DNA from: Heracleum sosnowskyi
Lineage: Eukaryota; Streptophyta; Magnoliopsida; Apiales; Apiaceae
Length of the DNA stretch: 64,000 nucleotides
Reading direction: 5' to 3'
Assembly (NCBI GenBank): GCA_030848705.1
Contig: CM061245.1
Span: 65,064,006 to 65,128,005 of the forward strand
Position numbers and translations under genes: made by a program. The notes under the pieces are model-generated. The model saw only the letters and a program-made list of their open reading frames with translations. It searched no databases and was not told the DNA's origin. Shown in pieces: positions 13,448 through 24,232 of the stretch. The stretch's first letter is position 1. The number at the start of each line of letters is the position of its first letter.

Positions 13448-14218
13448 GTCGAAAAGTGTTCGAAATAAAGTGACAATAAATTCATGCAACTTCATCTTTT
13501 ATTTTATAAGTTATGACTCTGTGGATACCTTACATAACATGAGTTGTTTATACTGAATCACCTTATAACTTCATCTTTTAAGTTATATGTTGGTATTCTG
13601 CTCACATAGCAGATAATTTTTGGAAAGGCTATATTGGTTTACTTTCAAACCTCATCTTTTATATTATACTAGAACTTTGTTCATAGTATGAATATCGAAA
13701 GTTGCAGAGTATTATGGAAATGATATTTGAAATACAACAGTGGTACTGTTTTTGGAATGTATTCCGATAAGGAAATGAATTCAGTATCGAGATATTTTGA
13801 CAAATTATTGTCTTATACCCGCTTTATTTCTGGGTTGAATTAAAGGCAAAATTATGCCATACTTTCATTACCTTGCTGAGCTATAGCTCACTCTTGTTAT
13901 TGTTTTATATATATTATATAGCAGCGAAGCAGGATGCCAATGGGACGGCACATACCCCGCAAGGCGTTTCCATAAACAGTTTCTAGCAGTGATCCCGAGA
14001 GTAGTACGAACCAATCGAATCAGGCTACAGCTTTTGGTATTCAACTTATGTATAGATATGAATGGTATGAGAGGATTGTGAGCATCAGAAGGCTAAGTTG
14101 GTAATGTAACATTACTTAGAAATTGTATCAGTGACAGATTCAAAGACATTTGGGTATTGTAATAAAAAATTATTTATTCCGCAGTTGTTGTATCGTGTCG
14201 TTTCTGAGACTCTAACCT

Positions 14219-14236
14219 GTGTGTGTGTGTGTGTGA
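14219..14236. repeat. GT microsatellite near the G2 3' end
   Basis: A run of about eight GT dinucleotides between AACCT and GAGACATATATTG. Confidence 0.85.
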
Positions 14237-14357
14237 GACATATATTGTGGGGTCATGAGCAGGTGAATTATGCACGGTGTGAGTAATACAGGTAAGGCAA
14301 GGAGTAAGTGGATCGTGACAACCCTAAATCCCTGACCCCGGATTTGGGGCTGTTACA

Positions 14358-16647
14358 AACACCATATGAGATGGTGAAGAAAAAGAAACCAAACCTGAAA
14401 TATTTTCATATTTTCGGGTGCAAATGCTTTGTGTTGAAAACTCATCCTGAACAGTTGACCAAGTTCGACTTAAAAGCTGATGAAGGAATTTTTTTTGGAT
14501 ACCCACTGTCAACTAAAGCATTCAGAGTCTACAATCTGAGAACTAAAGTGATCATGGAATCTATACATGTGTCATTTGATGACAAGAAAATAACTGGAAT
14601 AGAAGATGAAGAATATCATGATCGACTTCGCTTTGAAAATGAAGATCTAAACTCTGATCACGTAAACTCTGATGAAGCAAATCCAACAAACTCTGATGAA
14701 GCATACTCTGAACCTCTACTGGTAAACACTGGGGGAGTTTCTCTGACAGAACAACATAGAGAACCAGTTGAGGGGGAGCTTGAAGATACTTCATAAACAT
14801 CTCAACATGATGATACACATTCTGAAAATGAGTCAGCTGAAGAATCAAATAGAAACTCTGGGTCAAACTCTGAAAGTTCAAATAATGAACAGTCCAATTC
14901 AGGGGGAGCCTCAGAAAATGCAGATGGTCAAGAAGAAAATCAGGAGAGCATGGATCAAGGGGGAGGGTCTAATAATGATGAAAGAAGCCACTTTCCAACA
15001 GCAAGAAGGTGGACACAAGCTCATACACCTGATCTGATAATTGGAGATCCAGATGCCAGTGTAAGAACAAGAAGTGCAACAACAAATGAATGTCTGTTTC
15101 ATGCATTTCTATCCCAAACTGAGCCCAAGAAAGTGGAAGAAGCTCTTCAAGATGCTAACTGGAAAACAGCTATGCAGGAAGAGTTAAATGAATTTGAAAG
15201 AAATGAAGTATGGACTCTTGTACCAAGACCCAAAAACAGATCTATTGTTGGTACAAAATGGGTTTTCAGAAACAAAACTGACAGTGAGGGAATAATTACA
15301 AGGAATAAGGCTAGACTTGTGGCAAAAGGATATTCTCAACAGGAAGGAATTGACTATGATGAAACCTTTGCTCCAGTTGCAAGATTGGAGGCCATAAGAA
15401 TTTTTCTAGCATATGATGCTTACAAAAAGTTCAAAGTCTTTCAGATGGATGTGAAAAGTGTTTTTCTCAATGGGAAACTTGAAGAAGAAGTGTTTGTTGA
15501 ACAACCACCAGGGTTTGTAGATCCCAAGCATCCAGATTATGTCTACAGACTTGACAAAGCTCTGTATGGACTAAAGCAGGCACCTAGAGCATGGTATGAA
15601 ACTCTGGCTCAATTTCTTTTAGAAAGTGGGTTCACTAGAGGTACAATTGATAAAACCTTGTTCTATTTCAATACTGGTAATGATTTGCTTTTAGTTCAAA
15701 TCTATGTGGATGACATAATTTTTGGGTCTACTAATGACAAACTTTGCAAGAAATTTGCCAAGCTTATGCAATCCAGGTACCAAATGAGCATGATGGGAGA
15801 GCTTAGTTATTTTCTAGGCTTGCAGGTAAAGCAAACAGATGATGGGATTTTTATCAATCAAGCAAAATATACCAGAAATCTTCTCAAGAAATTTGGTATG
15901 CTTGATAGTTCATCTGCCACAACTCCCATGGCTACTGCAACAAAGCTAGACAAAGATACAGGGGCTTCAGTAGATATTACAAACTACAGAGGCATGATAG
16001 GGTCTCTTCTTTATCTCACTGCAAGTAGACCAGATATCATGTATGCAACATGTCTTTGTGCAAGATTTCAAGCAGACCCCAGAGAGCCTCATCTAGCAGC
16101 TGTGAAGAGAATTTTCAAATATCTCAAAGGAACAATAACCCTTGGTTTGTGGTATCCTAGAGAATCAGAGTTTAAATTAATTGGTTACTCTGATGCAGAT
16201 TTTGCAGGCTGTAAGATAGACAGAAAAAGCACCAGTGGAAGCTGTCAATTTTTAGGTGACAGATTAGTTTCTTGGTACAGCAAGAAACAGAAATCAATTT
16301 CCACATCCACTGCAGAAGCAGAGTATATTGCTGCTGGTAGCTGTTGTGCACAGATTCTGTGGATGAAGAATCAATTGTTGGATTATGGGTTAAGGTACTC
16401 TAAAATACCTATTTTCTGTGATAATCAAAGTGCTATTGCTATGACAGGTAACCCAATACAGCATTCCATGACCAAGCACATCAGTATAAGGTATCACTTT
16501 ATCAGGGAACATGTGGAGGAAGGAGATATTGAGCTTCATTTTGTGTCTATAGAACAACAGCTTGTAGATATCTTCACTAAGCCTTTGAGTGAAGCTACAT
16601 TTACAAGACTGGTAAATGAACTTGGAATGATCTCTGATTTTGACTAG
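14358..16647 (+). pseudogene. pol: S2 pol part 2: linker, reverse transcriptase, RNase H
   Basis: Continues pol after G2. TPYEMVKKKKPN leads into the copia integrase C-terminal region (FGCKCFVLK), then an acidic S/N/E-rich linker, then RT from DANWKTAMQEE. RT has QMDVKSVFLNG (S7 has A where S2 has V) and the catalytic YVDD (about 15702). RNase H has SDADFAGC, STAEAEY and DNQSAIAM and ends at EATFTRLVNELGM. The one break is TAA at 14794-14796, in the variable linker, with frame unchanged from 14308 to 16647. The linker contains four GGGGGAG tracts (about 14727, 14770, 14898, 14955). Apart from that stop and G2 the enzyme looks complete. Confidence 0.95.
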
Positions 16648-17739
16648 AGATATTGGTTAGACTTAAACTTTACTCATCTGTGAAAATTTGCTCATGTTTT
16701 TCTGCATGTGTTAACTGTCATGCAAATCATGTTGATAAACTTTGGTAACATACTCTGTTGGAAGCATACTCTGATGATAAACTCCGATGTTACACTCTGA
16801 TTGTGTTATTGTCTGAAACATATTGACCGATGAAGAAAATTGTACGAAGCATGATTCTCAGTAAGTAATCATGAATCTTTCTAAGTTATATAAAATCTGA
16901 TCTCAAATGTGTGCAGAAATTTTACACAGCATGATACTGTCTCTATATTTATAGCATCTCTTAGTTTATTGATCCTATACACTGAGTTTGTATTAGCTGT
17001 TTGCACTTTCTCTCATAAATCATAAACGTTAAATGATGTAAGTCTAAACTCTGATAAATAGTTACTGCTAATTCACCCCTAAGCAAAAGATGCAAAAATA
17101 TGCACAAATTCCTTTGAGATCATGTTGTGCCTAGGAAGACCCATGAACTTATTGTATGAAATAAGGGCTAAAATTTTCAAATTTTTGGTGACTAGTGCCA
17201 ACCACTGATTACTGGAAAAAGAATAATAAAAAAAAATTAAGGGGGTGAAAACAAATTAATACAAATAAATACAGAGTTTAGATGAAATCAGAATATGTTT
17301 TACATATGAGAGTTTGGGCAACTAGTTTTTACTGATTTATTTTGTGGATTTTATGCAGTTTGAGATGCTCTCAATATTTCTATTCAGTAAACTCTGCTAT
17401 TCACACACAAATATTCACAACTGTGCATTTTGAGAAAAGAGATTATTAATGAAGGAGGAGAATTGATAAAAACTGATGAACTGTGTACTCTACGCCGAGG
17501 TAATTTATTTTTAATCTCTGATGATTAAAATAAATAAAGTTGTTTCAGACATTTCATAATTATTGAGGAACATTATTTTTTTAAAAAAAAGAGTATGATT
17601 GAAACGGTTTGATTGAGTTTTTGAAAATGGAGAGAGGTTGAGTGTCTAGGAAAATGTAATAGGCGGTAATTATTGCTCTTTTTACTGTGCATGCGCATTG
17701 GAAACTGTCAAGTACTGCTGTCAGTCATTGCATGAGTGC
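16648..17739 (+). other. S2 spacer between pol and ORF3
   Basis: About 1.1 kb without a coding frame. It is rich in the family motif (CTCTGATG and AAACTCTGA variants at 16755-16800, 17047 and 17399). The part from about 17490 on aligns with the reverse complement of S7 60360-60265 and then 59230-59160. S7 carries about 1 kb of extra sequence between those two blocks. Confidence 0.7.
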
Positions 17740-17957
17740 CACGTGTCACACTCACACGTTTCACGGAGTAAGACAGTTGTGTGTATTGATTAGAAACTGT
17801 TCAGTTTTTAATTTTTTTTGTATTAATATACAATACACAAACTCGTTTGAACTTTTCACAACTTACTCAAATTCACACCTTATTATCACATACACATTTT
17901 CACAAACACTCTCAAATATTCTCTAAGTCATTCTCTGCTTATTTTTAAATCGTGCTA
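17740..17957 (+). promoter_or_regulatory. Putative internal promoter and leader of S2 ORF3
   Basis: A G-box/ABRE-like CACGTGTC lies at 17740, a second ACGT core (CACACGTTT) at about 17754, and a TATA-like TATTAATATACAA at 17821-17833. A leader of about 120 bases rich in C, A and T follows to the ATG at 17958. The arrangement resembles a plant core promoter with leader. S7 keeps the ACGT element and a TTTAAATACAA box at the matching place. Function is inferred. Confidence 0.45.
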
Positions 17958-20900
17958 ATGGGTTCTACTGCTTTTGTCTCTTCTGGGCTTGAATTCGTTC
18001 CAAATAATTATGCTGCTCCATTGGTTAATGTGAACGCACCGAAGGCGTTTCATTTCATGCAGAATTTTATTGCCCAATCTCCAATTTGGCGTGCTCTTGT
18101 AGAACCAGAGAGGCTTTCTGCGGTTCAAATCAAAAGCTTCTGGGAGACTGGTATCTATGATGATGGTGGTGTTTCTGGAACGCCATCTATTATTTTCGAG
18201 TTTCAAGAAACAGAGTATGTCATTACACCTGGTACGGTACGTGATGCTCTGGGCTTTGGTGACCATACTGCGTACACCATTGTTGTTGGTGATGCTGAGT
18301 TGCTGAGGATGATGAGGGAGATAGGTTATGGTGGATCTTTGGCCAAGATAGGTCAGTTGAAGCGACCGTTCTTGAGGAAGGAGTGGAGTTTTTTCTTCGA
18401 CTGTATCACAAGAACGTTCGGGAAGAAGTGCACGAACTGGGATGTAATACCCACTGACAGTCTACAAATAGGTGCAACAGTTTTTGGATGATTCTACCCA
18501 AGCAGATTCACAACCAGAATCACTAAACACTGAAGTTCCTCCATCTATATCACAACCAATTCAGACATGTGGTAGAATCAAACACATGGCTTTTAAACCT
18601 ACAAAGATTGTTAAGCCAGCTACTGAGGTTGGAGTGTCAAAATCTTCTCTGCCAAAGTCTGATGGTCCCTCAAAGAAGAGAAGAGCAAAGAGACCACGTT
18701 CTGATGATGAGGAAGATACTGAAACTTTGCATCAAAGAAGAAGAAGGCTGGTAGCTGACTATCTTTTTGATGAGTTAGAAACTGAAGCTGTTCCTGAAGC
18801 TGAACAGAATGCGGCTCCTGATGTTGTTACTGAGGAGGCTGATGTTAATGTTGAAGCTACTGTGCCTACAGAGGACAGAGAAGATGCTGCACATGCTGAT
18901 AATGATAACTTTGCAGATCCTTTGGACATGGATTTTGAAGCACATCCTACTATCAGTGTTTGTGACACTAAGGATGTGGCAGCTGATCAAGCCACTCTAG
19001 TAGTTGATGAGTCTATGGCAACTCATACAGAGATTCTCTTTGTCACCAATCAAAATCTTGAATTGGGTGAGGAAGTTGATCAGGGAGCAAAATATGTCTC
19101 TTCTGAGAAGATTGTTGAAGCTGCTGTTGAGAAGCTATATGAAGCTACAGCAAAGAATCTGGAAGAAGAAGAAGAAGTTGTTGAGGCAGTTAACTCTGAG
19201 AAGCATGAAGCTGTTGCAGAGCAAGTTCATGATGAAGCTGCACAGTTAAACATTCAAGTTACTGCAGAGAATACAGCTGCAGAGCCTTTAGCGGAAAATG
19301 TTGATGCAGACAGAGTTGTCTCTGACAGTGCTGATCACACTTCTGCAAATTCTGATCATGCAAACTCTGGAATCAATATTGCACTCTCAGACTCTGATGA
19401 TCATGAATCAATACCTTTTCTAAGGGATCCTACTGCAGAGTCTGTCAAGGAAAATCAACGTGCCACTGAAGATCATTATAGAGAAATGTACTATTCAAAT
19501 TGGTCAGGGGCAGATTGTATTTTCTCTACACAAAGAACTGCTGATTTTGTTGCTAAGTCTACTAAAGGAATCTCAAATCCTGAGTTGTTGACACATTTGA
19601 AGGCCACAATTGTTCAAGTAAAATCTTTGCACAATCGCTTTGATGAGACTCACAAAGCTGTCATAGGCCTGAGGAATGATAGTGTTGCTAAGGAATTGGC
19701 CTTGAAGACTGATAGAGCTCAATATTCTTCTATGATCAAGGATCAGGTCGAAATCAAGTAGAGACTAAGCACAGTTGAAAGAAATCAAGATGTAATGGCT
19801 ACAAAGATTGATTCTATTGCTGCATCTTTAGAATTGCTAACATCTGTACTTATTCCTGATGATGTCAAAAAGGGGGAGAGAGTTCCTAAAGACAAATGCA
19901 AAAGGACTCCAACTCTGAGACGGAGGGATGATGCAACAGATGGTGGAAGCAAAGAATCAGAGAAAAGGTCAAAATCTGCTCAAGAGCAAGGGAGACTTAG
20001 GTCAAACTCTGCTAAGCTAACAAACTCTGATAGAGTAAACTCTGGTGCTCAATCTTCTTCAAGACTTAAAAGTCTAGTGATTTCAGCCAATCCAATTACT
20101 GATGAAGAGATTGCAGCTAAGCTGTTTCTGGAAGAACATGGTGGTGAAGCCACAGTTGAAGATATGGATGCTGAAATGCAGATTCTTGCTGAAGAGCATA
20201 AGAAGAAGGTTGAAGCTGGAACTTACAAGAAAAAGGCTGTCAAGGCTCCTAGGAGAAAGGAACAAGGAATCTTTATTAAAGAGAATGTGAACTCTCAACA
20301 GAGTTTACAATATTCAAGGAGGCATGTTGGAGCAAGCACTGATAAAGGTAAAGGTAAATTGATTGACGAACCTGAGTTATCAAAGAAGGCTCATTCAACC
20401 TCTGACATGGCTCAAGTTGAATCAAGACCTAATCAATCAACCACTAACGTTGCTCAAGTTGATAATTCTGCTAAAGTTGTGACAACCTCTAACACTGCTC
20501 AAGTTGTACAAACTCAGTTGATATCTTCACAACTCCAAGATATTTTTGGAAAATCAACTAGAGATGAAACTCTGAAGCCAGGAAATGTGAATTTTCTTCA
20601 AACCAGATCAGTGTTAGGAAAGGAAACTTATGATAAATCTGGTTTGGGATCACATAGAGAGAAAAGAATAAATAATAGTCCTTTAGATCATACATCACTG
20701 GCAGAACCTGGTGTTGGGGTAACTCAAGAAAGTCTTGACAAGTTAGAGTTTGTTCAGATGATCTATCACAAAGGAATTAAAAAGGAGTTTCTGTTATACT
20801 CTATGGCTGATGGAAGAGTTTATAGAGTTGGAGAAGCTGACATTCATTTGAAGCTATGGGAAGAGCTGGAGTATGTTTTGTATCTATTGAAAGTGAAAAA

Positions 20901-21300
20901 TCAAAGTACTCATAATGCTACTCAAGTTTTGAAAGAGAGAATGATGAAGTCAAAAGTTTTGCTTGGAGCCAGAATTTCAAGTGCTTATATTCCTAAATAT
21001 AGAGATGCTCATGGAAAGATGGTAGAGATGAAGAGGAATAGTGCAAGATTCAGGACTGCACTGGGAATAAAAGTCTTAGAGTTCAATCTAGAGTCTGATA
21101 AGTCTTTCTTTATAAGACTTGGAAATGCGATGAATAAAAACAGCATTTATTCTCTGAGGGCTGCTATATATCAGACTGGTGAAAAAGATCCAGAACTTAA
21201 GGAGCTGAAAGAGATTATGACTGCTGAGCTAGAAAGAGCTGAAAGAAGACTACTTACAGATTATCTCAGAACAGTGCCTGACATTGAAGAAATTAAGTAA
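17958..21300 (+). pseudogene. S2 ORF3 (large Sirevirus third ORF), broken
   Basis: Same protein as the intact S7 ORF3. The chosen ATG is 17958 (MGSTAFVSSGLEFVPNNY); the frame is open two codons upstream but without ATG. The N-terminal module runs to LQIG near 18471. About 265 bp present in S7 (58100-58367) is missing there, and the deletion shifts the frame, so translation resumes as VQQFLDD in another frame. A TAG at 19759-19761 breaks the coiled-coil region. The rest is open to 21300 and ends with the conserved C-terminal module (YVLYLLKVKN, SIYSLRAAIYQTGE, LRTVPDIEEIK). DDVKKGE at about 19858-19878 is encoded by a polypurine-tract-like sequence. No signal peptide or membrane segment is visible. 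Function unknown; homologues in Sireviruses are often called envelope-like. Confidence 0.88.
19858..19880 (+). promoter_or_regulatory. Internal polypurine tract in S2 ORF3
   Basis: GTCAAAAAGGGGGAGAGAG lies inside coding sequence (VKKGERV). It closely resembles the 3' polypurine tracts of these elements and is kept at the same place in S7 and S6 ORF3. Confidence 0.55.
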
Positions 21301-21430
21301 AGGCTGACTGTAAGTTTTTAAAGTTTTCTGTTTTAAGTAAAAGTTAAACTCTGTTATGTTATAAACACTGCATTTGTTAATGTTTTGACATCATCAATTA
21401 TCTTTTAACTTGTACATTTTTGTCATGCAC

Positions 21431-21444
21431 AAGTTGGGGGAGAT
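21431..21444 (+). promoter_or_regulatory. S2 3' polypurine tract
   Basis: AAGTTGGGGGAGAT lies immediately before the 3' LTR. This is the plus-strand DNA primer site. Confidence 0.92.
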
Positions 21445-21938
21445 TGTTAGATATAATTGCTGATGATCGTTTATTAGTGTTTAAGTAACAGGTACTTATC
21501 AGAGTTTACACTAGAATCCAGTCAGAGTTTGTTAAAGTCTGACGGGGTGAGAGTTTATTTAGCTGTCAGTGCATACTTGAAGATTCTAGAAGCAATATAT
21601 CTTGAAGATGGAAAGAAGCAAGATATATTGAGATAGCTAAAGAAACGGGACATAAGACAGAAGCAATCCTAAATTGATATAAATTGTATAGCTGATTTAT
21701 AGGAATATCAATTTGAGATTGATTGTGTAACTGTGTTCTATATAAACACAGATAGGTTAACCCTAAAAGGGATGCGAATACTGAATACATTATTCTTGTA
21801 ACCTAGCAGCTCTCTGTGATATTTTACATCACTGAGAGAAGAGTTATTTAATATAATTCAGTTTATTGTTCATAAACAGTGTTCTTGATTGTTATTCTCA
21901 TACATATATTGATTATGTATTGTGTATTCGGCCTAACA
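21445..21938 (+). repeat. 3' LTR of S2
   Basis: Pairs with 5577-6069. TATA box CTATATAAAC is at 21738. It is followed by the second target copy GTATA (21939-21943). Confidence 0.97.
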
Positions 21939-23244
21939 GTATAGATTATGATGAAACCTATGCACCAGTAGCAAGACTTGAGGCTATCATGATGTTTCTG
22001 GCATTCGCAGCACATTCCAATTACAAGGTATATCAAATGGATGTGAAGAGTGCATTTCTGAATGGGGAGCTAGAAGAAGAAGTTTATGTGGAACAACCTC
22101 CAAGCTTTGAGGATTCAAATCTGGTGGACTTTGTATATTTTCTGTTCAAAGCTCTCTATGGACTCAAGCAAGCTCCAAGGACATGGTATGACACTCTATC
22201 TGAATTTTTACTTGAAAATAATTTTACTAGAGGTGTCGTAGATAAAACTCTCTTTTACAAGATGCACAAAAATGATTTGATATTGGTGCAAGTATATGTT
22301 GATGACATAATATTTGGTTCTACTAATGATGATCTATGCAAGAGATTTGCTAAGTTAATGCAGAGTCGATATGAAATGAGCATGATGGGTGAATTGTCAT
22401 TCTTTCTTGGACTACAAGTGTATCAAAGGTAAGATGGAATATTCAATTGCCAGTCCAAGTACATCAAGGATCTTCTTAATAAGTATCAAATGGAAGACTC
22501 ATCTACAGCAAAGACTCCAATGCCAACTGCCACTAAGCTTGATAAGGATGAAACTGGTAAGAAGGTTGACATCACAAGCAACAGAGGTATGATAGGCTCC
22601 TTACTATATCTCACTGCAAGTAGACCAGATATAATGTTTGCAACATTCTTGTGTGCTAGGTTTCAGTCTGATCCCAAAGAATCTCATCTAATAGTTGTTA
22701 AGCGAATATTTAGATATCTTAAGGGAACCCCAAATCTTGGAATATGGTACCCTAAAGATACAGGATTTGATCTTATTGGATATACAGACTCAGATTTTAC
22801 AGGTTGTAAGATTGATCGGAAGAGTACTTCAGGAAGCTGTCAGTTTCTTGGAAGAAGGTTAGTTTCTTGGTATAGCAAGAAGCAGCACTCGGTATCCACA
22901 TCAATAGCTGAAGCTGAATACATAGCTACTGGTAGCTGTTGTGCTCAAATCTTGTGGATGAGAAACCAACTCCGTGACTATGGGCTTTTGTTGACTAAGA
23001 TTCCAATATTTTGCGACAATACAAGTGCCATAGCAATCTCCAACAACCCAGTTCAGCACTCGAGGACCAAGAACATCGATATCAGGTATCATTTTATCCG
23101 AGAGCATGTCATGAATAAAACTGTGGAGATACATTTTGTACCCACAGAGGAACAAATTGCAGACATCTTTACTAAACTTCTTGATGAATCCACTTTCTCT
23201 AAGATGGTTTTGGTGAACTTGGGATGTTAAATCTTTCTAATTGA
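21939..23244 (+). pseudogene. pol: S1 pol, 3' half: reverse transcriptase and RNase H
   Basis: Resumes S1 pol after S2 with GIDYDETYAPVARLEA. RT has QMDVKSAFLNG, KALYGLKQAP and the catalytic YVDD (about 22296). RNase H has the YTDSDFTGC variant of SDADFAGC, then SIAEAEY, DNTSAIAI and HSRTKNIDIRYHFIREHV. An in-frame TAA at 22430-22432 sits in QVYQR/DGIF; the frame is the same on both sides. Two extra T bases in the last codons (about 23207) shift the frame, so the normal ending GELGMLNLSN is lost; the original stop would be at 23242-23244. SIAEAEY replaces the usual STAEAEY. Confidence 0.93.
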
Positions 23245-24232
23245 TTTTCATTAGAAGTCAGTAACGGCCAGAAAATCCTAGTAAATACATGAGTTTAAGA
23301 ATTCCTATCTCCTTCGGACTTGTGAATTTATTTTCAGGAGCAATTCTCGTAAGTTAGAATTATCGTACTAATTTTATGTCATATTTATGGATGATATATC
23401 TTCTGGCATTTAATTAGATAATAATTCTGAAATTATTTAAGTGCTAATATTTGTTCTAAATATTTAAGCATTTATTTAATTCGAATTATTTTACTTTGTT
23501 TTGAACATTGTAAAATAATGCAGCATAATTTATTGGATTTTAATTGGTTTATATCAGTTGATGATATTTAGTCGATTTTATTCTAAGAAAATTGTGAGAT
23601 TTCTGTTGGCTGTGAAGTTTGTTAAATTGTTGATCTGGAACAAATTCAAGGTTGAACAGAAAAAAAAATCAGAGATTCAGTTTTAAACAAGGAACAGGTT
23701 TAAAATGAACTAAGCAGCAAAATCTATCGAAAAAGGAATTTCGATAGTTTTCTGAGTATTTGACAAAAAGTATTGAAAGCAATTTTCGATGGTTTTTGTT
23801 AAAGAAAAGAAAAACTATCGAAGAAAAATCTCGATAGTTTTTTTTTGAAATTGGAAATGAAATCTATCGAAAGAATTCAATTCTTTAATAATCGAATTTC
23901 TCGATGGTTTTCAGAAAAGTACAAATTCTCGATAGTTTTTGGTTTTGTAATTTTAAAAACCTTCGATTTGATTTTGATAAAAGTCTGTTCAAATTCAAAT
24001 TTTATCAACTTCGATAATTTTTCAAAAACTATCGAAGTGTGATTTGATTTTTATGCCCCTCAGAAAAACTATCGATATTACATTTTTAAAATCTATCGAA
24101 AGTGAAATGACAAAAATACCCCTGTAGTTCTGTGAGTATTTAACAACCCCTTAGACATTTTTTTTCTTATTATTCTCATATCTAAGAGCTTTTGAATATA
24201 CTTACATATATACACACAGCCAAGAACATCAA
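23245..24232 (+). other. S1 spacer with dense TATCGA motif cluster (23725-24100)
   Basis: A non-coding spacer between RNase H and ORF3. From 23725 to 24100 the sequence is packed with TATCGAAA, TCGATAGTTTT and TCGATGGTTTT in both orientations, several pairs forming hairpins such as AAAACTATCGA ... TCGATAGTTTT at about 23813-23842. The same motif fills the matching spacer of S3 (46658-47370) and the LTRs of both elements. Confidence 0.85.

Larger units (their letters stand above)
9480..14357 (+). mobile_element. G2: 4.9-kb solo LTR of Ty3/gypsy appearance inside S2 pol
   Basis: Begins TGTAATAACCCGAATTTTTG and ends CCGGATTTGGGGCTGTTACA. It is flanked by the exact 5-bp duplication AACAC (9475-9479 and 14358-14362), so both ends are certain. 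4878 bp hold no protein domain, no second terminal repeat and no primer binding site, so it is read as one very long solo LTR. Its terminal sequence matches, in reverse complement, the start of G3 at 35103. LTRs this long are known from the Ogre/Tat branch of Ty3/gypsy; that placement is inference. It holds a 39-bp tandem repeat block, a 74-bp duplication and a GT microsatellite, listed separately. Confidence 0.88.
5577..21938 (+). mobile_element. S2: near-complete Sirevirus-like element with ORF3 (host to G2)
   Basis: Bounded by two nearly identical LTRs of 493 and 494 bp (TGTTAG...CTAACA) and flanked by the 5-bp duplication GTATA (5572-5576 and 21939-21943). Without G2 and one AACAC copy it is about 11.5 kb. 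Order: 5' LTR, initiator-Met primer binding site, gag, protease-integrase-RT-RNase H, a 1.3-kb spacer, ORF3, polypurine tract, 3' LTR. By eye the LTRs differ by about seven substitutions and one indel, so insertion was recent. It is nonetheless disabled by two stops in gag, a stop in pol, a deletion and a stop in ORF3, and the G2 insertion. Same family as S7. Confidence 0.95.
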
